Source: Sphingomonas sp. OV641 (lineage in GTDB: Bacteria; Pseudomonadota; Alphaproteobacteria; Sphingomonadales; Sphingomonadaceae). From it: a stretch of 64,000 nucleotides of DNA. This document shows, one piece after another, positions 59,771 to 64,000 of this stretch. Under the pieces are notes generated by a model. That model searched no databases, was not told the DNA's origin, and saw nothing but the letters and a program-made list of their open reading frames with translations. Position numbers and translations under genes: made by a program. The stretch's first letter is position 1. Every line of letters begins with the position of its first letter. The stretch spans positions 1,178,001 through 1,242,000 of the forward strand of contig NZ_FNZB01000001.1 in the NCBI RefSeq assembly GCF_900109205.1, in the 5' to 3' direction.

Positions 59771-59806
59771 TTACGCCGCAATCGCGAGTGCTTCGTTATC
59801 GTTGGC
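59771..59806 (-). other. tmRNA tag peptide reading frame (ANDNEALAIAA)
   Basis: Eleven codons (GCC AAC GAT AAC GAA GCA...) and a TAA stop within the coding part of the tmRNA. The AxxA-type ending LAIAA and ANDN start match tags used for ClpXP proteolysis in this group of bacteria. Confidence 0.93.
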
Positions 59807-59918
59807 ACTTGTGTATGGGCCGTCGCGGTGGTCCCATTCCGAGCAAAAACCAGCGCTTTTCAACACACGTCGATCCTGGTTCGGCCCCGTCAACGAAGCT
59901 GCTGGGAAGCAGCTGCGA

Positions 59919-59985
59919 TGGTGGAGCCGCCGGGTACTGCCCCCGGGTCCGCTGTGCCTATTCTTCGCCGGCGTTTATCGCCATA
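59919..59985 (-). ncRNA. Acceptor piece of the split tmRNA
   Basis: The 3' tRNA-like piece carrying the encoded CCA (59921-59919), discriminator A, acceptor strand CGGCTCC and T-arm (59930-59946). Its 5' end lies near 59985 but cannot be fixed by eye. Confidence 0.8.
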
Positions 59986-60014
59986 GCCGTGGGGCAAGCC
60001 CCGCGAGCGCGACC

Positions 60015-60043
60015 GATATAGGGCGCCGAACACAAAGTTGGAA
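60015..60043 (-). promoter_or_regulatory. Possible ssrA promoter
   Basis: On the minus strand TTCCAA, 17 bases and TATATC sit in the right order just upstream of the acceptor RNA. The -10-like match is fair and the -35 match weak. Confidence 0.35.
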
Positions 60044-60090
60044 GAGGCGCCTTTCGGTCGCCATAATGCGGGTGCATATAACAGGATATC

Positions 60091-60522
60091 ATGCTTACCC
60101 AGCGTTCCCGATACGCGCTCCGCTCGATGCTGTTCCTTGCGACCATGCCTGCGGGCGGACCACCCACCCCGATGAACCGCATCGCCGCCGAGGCGAACGT
60201 TCCGCGCAAGTTCCTCGAGCTGATCCTGGCGGACCTGCGCGATGCCGGCCTGCTGCACAGCCAGCGGGGCAAGATGGGCGGTTACGTCCTGTCGCGCCCG
60301 GCGCATCTGATCTCGCTGGGCGAAGTGATCCGCGTGATCGAAGGGCCGCTGGCGCTCGTCCCCTGCGTCAGCCGCACGGCCTATCGCCCGTGCAAGGATT
60401 GCAAGAGCGAGGCGGATTGCGCCATTCGCCACGCCATGGCCCGGGTGCGGGATGAAACCGCGCGCATCCTTGATGGCACCAGCCTGGCGGATGCAACGGC
60501 CGAGGAGATGGCCGCGGCGTAA
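60091..60522 (+). CDS. Rrf2-family regulator with four-cysteine segment
   Basis: A 143-residue winged-helix regulator of the Rrf2 family. The helix-turn-helix reads SRYALRSMLFLATMP, then NRIAAEANVPRKFLELILADLR and the wing GKMGGYVLSRP. Four cysteines, Cys92, Cys101, Cys104 and Cys110 (PCVSRTAYRPCKDCKSEADC), follow, where related sensors such as IscR and NsrR hold an iron-sulfur cluster. It may sense iron, nitric oxide or sulfur status. It starts 83 bases right of the tmRNA, transcribed in the opposite direction, so their promoters share this gap. Its targets are unknown. Confidence 0.88.
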   Translation: MLTQRSRYALRSMLFLATMPAGGPPTPMNRIAAEANVPRKFLELILADLRDAGLLHSQRGKMGGYVLSRPAHLISLGEVIRVIEGPLALVPCVSRTAYRPCKDCKSEADCAIRHAMARVRDETARILDGTSLADATAEEMAAA

Positions 60523-60576
60523 ACGCCCGGCCACTCCACCTACATCATCAGGCGAGCAGAACGCTCACGCCGCGGT

Positions 60577-61029
60577 TCAGACGTTAGGCCGCGCCTTCAG
60601 TTCGTCGCGAATCTCGCGCAGCAGCGCGACGTCTGCGGGTTCCGCCTTGGGCTCGTCCGCCGTCTTGGCCTTTTCATGCTCGAACAGGGCCACCGCTCGG
60701 TTGACGGTACGGACCAGCATGAAAATGATGAAGGCGACGATCAGGAAGTTCACCGCCTGGGTGATGAACGCTCCATAGCCGAGCAGCGGGACGCCAGCCT
60801 TCTTCAGCGCCACGTAATCGGTGGAGCCCTGCAAGGCTGCCGGCACATCGCCGAGCACCAGGAAATAGCTGGAAAAGTCCAGCCCTCCGAACACCTTGCC
60901 GATCACCGGCATCAACACGTCTTCCGTGAGCGACGTCACGATCTTGCCGAACGCGGCACCGATGATCACCGCCACGGCGAGATCCAGCACATTGCCGCGC
61001 GCGATGAACGCCCTGAATTCTTTGAGCAT
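60577..61029 (-). CDS. mscL: Large-conductance mechanosensitive channel MscL
   Basis: A 150-residue membrane channel that opens under high membrane tension to release solutes during hypo-osmotic shock. The first helix and TM1 (KEFRAFIARGNVLDLAVAVI, then GAAFGKIVTSLTEDVLMPVI) with the conserved Gly/Ala pore-lining pattern, and TM2 (NFLIVAFIIFMLVRTVNRAV) are clear; a charged C-terminal bundle follows (EPADVALLREIRDELKARP). The periplasmic loop is of normal length. I start at ATG 61029, preceded by GGAAGG. Confidence 0.95.
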   Translation of the reverse strand: MLKEFRAFIARGNVLDLAVAVIIGAAFGKIVTSLTEDVLMPVIGKVFGGLDFSSYFLVLGDVPAALQGSTDYVALKKAGVPLLGYGAFITQAVNFLIVAFIIFMLVRTVNRAVALFEHEKAKTADEPKAEPADVALLREIRDELKARPNV

Positions 61030-61132
61030 CGTCACCTTCCCCGTGTTTTGATCGACGCTAATTGCTCTTTGCCCCTTCGCCAAGCCACCAGACTGTCCTA
61101 TATCGATGACACAGTAACTGGAGAGCCAAACC

Positions 61133-61711
61133 ATGAGATCGCGCCCTGTCGTCCTCCTCGCTCTGTCCGCCAGCCTTGCCAGCTGCGGGATCAACAGCGT
61201 TCCGACAGCGGAAGAGAATGCCAAGGCGCGCTGGGCCGATGTGCAGAACCAGTATCAGCGCCGGGCGGACCTGATTCCCAATCTGGTCGCGACCGTGAAG
61301 GCCGCGGGCGCCCAGGAGAAGGACGTGCTGACCGAGGTCACACAGGCCCGCGCCTCCGCGACCCAGATCCAGGTTTCCGGTGACGATCTGGCCGATCCAG
61401 CCAAGATGCAGGCGTATCAACGCGCGCAGGCGGGCCTGACATTGTCGCTGCAGCGGCTGCAGGAGGCGTATCCGGAACTCAAGAGCCAGGCGAACTACAC
61501 AACGCTGATGAGCCAGCTGGAAGGTACGGAAAACCGCATCACCATCGCGCGCAACGATTACAATACGGCGGTGCAATCCTATAACACGCGCATCCGCACC
61601 TTCCCTGACGCGATTGGCGCCCGCATCTTTTATGGCGCCAAGCCGATGGTGCCGTTCCAGGCGACCACGCCCGGAGCCGAAGCTGCGCCAAAGGTGGATT
61701 TCGGCGGCTGA
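61133..61711 (+). CDS. LemA family lipoprotein
   Basis: A 192-residue LemA-family protein made mostly of two long helices. The N-terminal signal MRSRPVVLLALSASLASC has lipobox LASC (Cys18). The family start is visible in ARWADVQNQYQRRADLIPNL with VATVKAAG, then ARASATQIQVSGDDL and ANYTTLMSQLEGTENRITIA with RNDYNTAVQSYN. LemA proteins are membrane-associated with unclear function, possibly in cell envelope signalling. It is followed by two TPM-domain proteins, a common LemA-TPM gene arrangement. Confidence 0.93.
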   Translation: MRSRPVVLLALSASLASCGINSVPTAEENAKARWADVQNQYQRRADLIPNLVATVKAAGAQEKDVLTEVTQARASATQIQVSGDDLADPAKMQAYQRAQAGLTLSLQRLQEAYPELKSQANYTTLMSQLEGTENRITIARNDYNTAVQSYNTRIRTFPDAIGARIFYGAKPMVPFQATTPGAEAAPKVDFGG

Positions 61712-61719
61712 TCGTCGGC

Positions 61720-62655
61720 ATGTCCGCACCGCTTGCTGAAGACAGGGCGCATGGTGGCGGCCAGACGCCGCCGCTTCGGCTCTGGCTCGCTGCCCTGCTG
61801 GCGGCGGCGTCGCTGCTCCTGTCGCCGTTCGCCATCGGTACGGCAGATGCGCAGACATTTCCCAAGCTGACCGGCTTTGTCGTGGACGCCGCCGAGATAC
61901 TGCCGCCGCAGGTGGAAGCGCAGCTCACCCAGCAGCTCGATGCGGTTCAACGGGACACCAAGCGACAATTGATCGTCGCAACCGTGCCGAGCCTGCAGGA
62001 CTATCCGATCGAGGAATATGGCTACAGGCTGGGCCGGGCCTGGGGCGTGGGCCTGAAGGACGTCAACAACGGCGCCATCCTTCTTGTCGCACCCAACGAG
62101 CGAAAGGTGCGCGTGGAGGTCGGCTACGGCCTGGAACCGATCCTGACGGACGCTTTGTCGAGCGTGATCATCAACCAGCAGATACTACCCCGTTTCAAAT
62201 CCGGAGATCTGCCGGGCGGCGTGGTTGCCGGCGCTCAGGCGCTTGAGGCGCAACTGCGCGCTTCGCCCGAGGAAGCCCAGGCCAGGCTGGATGCCGCGAT
62301 CAAGGAAATTGACGGCGCGCAGGCGGGCCAGCGTCGCAGTGGCGGGGGCTTCCCGCTTGGTCTCGTTTTTTGGGGCATGATCGCGCTTTTCGTTCTCCTG
62401 TCGCTGGGCCGCCGCGGCAGCGCCAAGGGCCGGCGTTACCGGGGCGATAGCGGGCTAAGCTCGGTGATCCTGTGGAACATCGCCGCGAATGTCGCGAGCG
62501 CCGCGATCAACAGCAGCGACGACGATGACAGCTGGGGCGGCGGCGGTGGCTGGGGCGGAGGATCCGGCGGCGGCGGCGGCGGCTGGGGCGGCGGCGGTTT
62601 CTCGGGCGGCGGTGGTGGCTCGTTCGGAGGCGGCGGCGCCTCGGGGAGCTGGTGA
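61720..62655 (+). CDS. TPM-domain protein (YgcG type) with Gly-rich tail
   Basis: A 311-residue envelope protein. A signal or N-terminal membrane segment (LRLWLAALLAAASLLLSPFA, about 19-38) precedes a TPM domain (KLTGFVVDAAEILPPQVEAQ onwards, with ERKVRVEVGYGLEPILTDAL and SSVIINQQILPRFKSGD), then a membrane segment (LGLVFWGMIALFVLLSLG) and a long Gly/Trp/Ser tail that begins DDDDSWGGGGGWGGG. The tail is of low complexity. YgcG-type proteins are linked to membrane or photosystem-like repair roles in other organisms, but function here is unknown. It overlaps the next gene by four bases. Confidence 0.85.
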   Translation: MSAPLAEDRAHGGGQTPPLRLWLAALLAAASLLLSPFAIGTADAQTFPKLTGFVVDAAEILPPQVEAQLTQQLDAVQRDTKRQLIVATVPSLQDYPIEEYGYRLGRAWGVGLKDVNNGAILLVAPNERKVRVEVGYGLEPILTDALSSVIINQQILPRFKSGDLPGGVVAGAQALEAQLRASPEEAQARLDAAIKEIDGAQAGQRRSGGGFPLGLVFWGMIALFVLLSLGRRGSAKGRRYRGDSGLSSVILWNIAANVASAAINSSDDDDSWGGGGGWGGGSGGGGGGWGGGGFSGGGGGSFGGGGASGSW

Positions 62656-63326
62656 TGCGGCTTTCGCAAGAAGATCACGCCAAGGTCACCGCCGCGGTCG
62701 CCGCGGCCGAGCAGGCGACCAATGGAGAGATCGTCACGATCGTCGCCCGCCGCTCTGACGCCTATCATGATGTCGGGCTGCATTGGGCCATCCTCGCCAT
62801 GCTGCTCGTGCTGGCGCTGCTGGCAACGTTTCCGAGCGCGGTTGACGCCGTTCACCTGCTGACCGGCGGATCGTGGAACGAACACGTCTCCACCGCGACT
62901 GCACTGACGGTGGCCACCATCCTGTCCGTTGTGGCCTTTCTGCTGGTGCGTTACCTGCTTGCCCTGCCAACGCTGCGCATGGCGCTGACACCCGGCGCGA
63001 CCAAGACCAGGCGGGTTCATGCCCGCGCGCTCACCCTGTTTCGGGCTAGCGCGGAGCATCGCACCGTCGCTGCGACGGGCGTACTCCTCTACCTCAGCCT
63101 TGACGAGCATCGCGCCGAAATCGTCGCTGATGCCGGCATCCACAGCCGTGTCTCGCCCGATGTGTGGGGCCATGCCATGGCGGTCTTGCTGGCGGCGGTG
63201 AAGGACGGGCGTCCCGGAGACGGCATGGCAGCCGCCGTCGAGGAAATCGGCGTCGTGCTGGCAGAGCATTTCCCGCGCACAGGCACCAACCCCAATGAAC
63301 TGCCGGATCGATTGATCGAACTATGA
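62652..63326 (+). CDS. TPM-domain membrane protein (second copy)
   Basis: A 224-residue relative of the preceding gene. The TPM-like part (LSQEDHAKVTAAVAAAEQ, then TNGEIVTIVARRSDAYHDVG) is followed by two hydrophobic helices (LHWAILAMLLVLALLATFPS and TALTVATILSVVAFLLVRYL) and a C-terminal TPM-like half (HRTVAATGVLLYLSLDEHRA). The GTG start 62652 overlaps the upstream stop (GTGA); ATG 62655 is also possible. It is coupled to the NUDIX gene by another ATGA overlap. Function unknown. Confidence 0.8.
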   Translation: MMRLSQEDHAKVTAAVAAAEQATNGEIVTIVARRSDAYHDVGLHWAILAMLLVLALLATFPSAVDAVHLLTGGSWNEHVSTATALTVATILSVVAFLLVRYLLALPTLRMALTPGATKTRRVHARALTLFRASAEHRTVAATGVLLYLSLDEHRAEIVADAGIHSRVSPDVWGHAMAVLLAAVKDGRPGDGMAAAVEEIGVVLAEHFPRTGTNPNELPDRLIEL

Positions 63327-63847
63327 CGGACGAGACCCTCGCCGAAACCATGTGGGAAGGCCGCTTCATCAAGATGGTGAAGCAGGGAAAGTGGGAATAT
63401 GCGTCGCGATCGAGAGGGATCGGCGCTGCCGTGATCGTGGCGATCACCGATGCCGACGAGGTGATCCTGGTCGAGCAATATCGCGTGCCGCTGGGGCGTC
63501 ATTGCCTTGAGCTTCCGGCCGGACTGATCGGAGACGTAGAGGCAGGCGAGCCGCTGGTTGAGGCGGCCCGGCGCGAACTGGAGGAGGAGACTGGTTATCG
63601 AGCCGGCTCGATCGAACCCCTAGGCTTCTTCCATTCGTCCCCCGGCATGGTGAGCGAGGGCTTCACGCTGGTACGCGCGCGTGATCTGGTGAAGGTCGGC
63701 GAAGGCGGCGGCGATGCGGAAGAGGAAATTACCGTCCACGTCGTGCCGCGCGCGACGCTCCCGGACTTTGTCGCCCGGAAACGTACCGAAGGCGCCGCGA
63801 TGGACGTGAAGTTGCTGTTGCTGTTGTCGGACGCGTTGCTGGCCTGA
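63323..63847 (+). CDS. NUDIX hydrolase
   Basis: A 174-residue NUDIX enzyme. The complete Nudix box G-x5-E-x7-REU-x-EE-x-GU is visible from Gly in GDVEAGEPLVEAARRELEEE through TGY, with catalytic glutamates in place. The flanking EQYRVPLGRHCLELPAGLIG and FFHSSPGMVSEGFTLVRARD are typical of ADP-ribose pyrophosphatases, which cleave ADP-ribose to AMP and ribose phosphate. It is the last gene of the LemA-TPM-TPM run and overlaps the second TPM gene by four bases (ATGA). Confidence 0.92.
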   Translation: MTDETLAETMWEGRFIKMVKQGKWEYASRSRGIGAAVIVAITDADEVILVEQYRVPLGRHCLELPAGLIGDVEAGEPLVEAARRELEEETGYRAGSIEPLGFFHSSPGMVSEGFTLVRARDLVKVGEGGGDAEEEITVHVVPRATLPDFVARKRTEGAAMDVKLLLLLSDALLA

Positions 63848-63951
63848 GCAGCAGCCGGAACGCGCAATAATCCGCGCATGTGGCGCGTTCGAGGCGCTCG
63901 ACATCGTCCTGCGCCCTTTCCCCGCCCGTTCGGCGCGTCTATCTCGAATTC

Positions 63952-64000
63952 ATGCGCAAACACATCCTGATCGTGCTCGGCCTGATCATCCTTGCCGGCA
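63952..64000 (+). CDS. Start of a truncated gene at the window edge
   Basis: The last 49 bases open with ATG and read a hydrophobic N-terminus (RKHILIVLGLIILAG) before the window ends, as for a signal peptide or membrane segment. The identity cannot be judged. Confidence 0.4.
   Translation, partial: MRKHILIVLGLIILAG

Larger units (their letters stand above)
59661..60008 (-). ncRNA. ssrA: Permuted two-piece tmRNA (ssrA) precursor
   Basis: The alphaproteobacterial permuted tmRNA, transcribed leftwards. Upstream is the acceptor RNA ending CCA at 59919; a 30-base intervening segment (59889-59918) follows, then the coding RNA whose 5' end GGGGCCGAACCAGG starts at 59888. GGGGCCG pairs with CGGCTCC (59923-59929) to build the seven-base acceptor stem, and the T-arm CCGGG-GGCAGTA-CCCGG has a loop without TTCGA. 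The tag frame encodes ANDNEALAIAA followed by TAA (59806-59771). tmRNA rescues ribosomes stalled on damaged mRNA and adds a degradation tag. The outer ends at 59661 and 60008 are estimates. No protein gene is real in this stretch. Confidence 0.92.

Noticed and set aside
59590..60021. 143-codon frame across the tmRNA region
   Set aside because: It covers the coding and acceptor parts of the split tmRNA and has no family or ribosome site.
63857..63890. EcfG promoter before the last partial gene
   Set aside because: GGAAC at 63857 and the nearest CGTT are separated by 24 bases, too far for the consensus.

Overview
The window reads as ordinary chromosome from a high-GC alphaproteobacterium of the order Sphingomonadales, most likely Sphingomonas or a close relative. 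The evidence is a TonB-dependent receptor, an alphaproteobacterial two-piece (circularly permuted) tmRNA with tag ANDNEALAIAA, UPF0262, DUF2849 and DUF934 proteins, GGAAC-N17-CGTT promoters of the EcfG general stress type, and short GC-rich intergenic hairpin repeats. I see no phage, plasmid, transposon, CRISPR array or defence island. About 90 percent of the sequence is coding and most genes are closely packed, many with 1- or 4-base stop/start overlaps.

Layout. 1-5.4 kb (minus): a flavin oxidoreductase cut by the window edge, a family 4 glycosyltransferase, then a hydrolase, an SDR and a GH130 enzyme. 5.4-9 kb (plus): SelO, a succinylglutamate-semialdehyde-type dehydrogenase and a lipoprotein. 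9.2-13.3 kb (plus): the assimilatory sulfate operon cobA-DUF2849-cysI-DUF934-cysH. 13.6-16.9 kb: dnaB, divergent from UPF0262, a GH25-like protein and cytidine deaminase. 16.9-28.1 kb: lipid and CoA-ester metabolism. This part holds a dienoyl-CoA-reductase-like SDR, an orphan LuxR regulator flanked by two 20-22 bp dyads, acyl-CoA dehydrogenases, a CoA ligase, a large TonB receptor, a DUF2236 oxygenase and a TetR regulator. 28.2-31.4 kb: a probable stress operon (SRPBCC protein, zinc alcohol dehydrogenase, SDR) with an EcfG promoter, plus an unknown gene behind twin dyads. 31.6-34.1 kb: an acetyltransferase and two family 2 glycosyltransferases.

34.1-40.7 kb: a small membrane protein, a secreted methyltransferase, map, phaR facing a PhaC-like enzyme, alr, DUF3597, an EcfG-promoted lipoprotein and a CDF transporter. 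40.7-48.4 kb (minus): a valine/isobutyrate catabolic operon (mmsA, acyl-CoA dehydrogenase, 3-hydroxyisobutyryl-CoA hydrolase, enoyl-CoA hydratase, mmsB). It also carries purU, a lipoprotein and a Gre-like factor, and its two longest gaps hold two copies of a structured repeat of about 185 bp. 48.5-53.6 kb: hemW, rdgB and rph, with a CAP-domain lipoprotein on the other strand, then hrcA-grpE. 53.6-57 kb: pxpC-pxpB-pxpA (5-oxoprolinase), an SDR and tRNA-Glu. 57.1-64 kb: recJ, a 2OG-Fe(II) oxygenase, the split tmRNA, an Rrf2 regulator, mscL, LemA, two TPM-domain proteins and a NUDIX hydrolase.

I did not find a clearly new multi-gene system. The items most worth a second look are the paired structured repeats with compensating stem changes (42049-42229 and 44138-44324), the LuxR-solo module with two operator-like dyads (17.7-18.6 kb), the two EcfG promoters, and the DUF2236/TonB receptor/CoA ligase/short acyl-CoA dehydrogenase cluster with its own TetR regulator.
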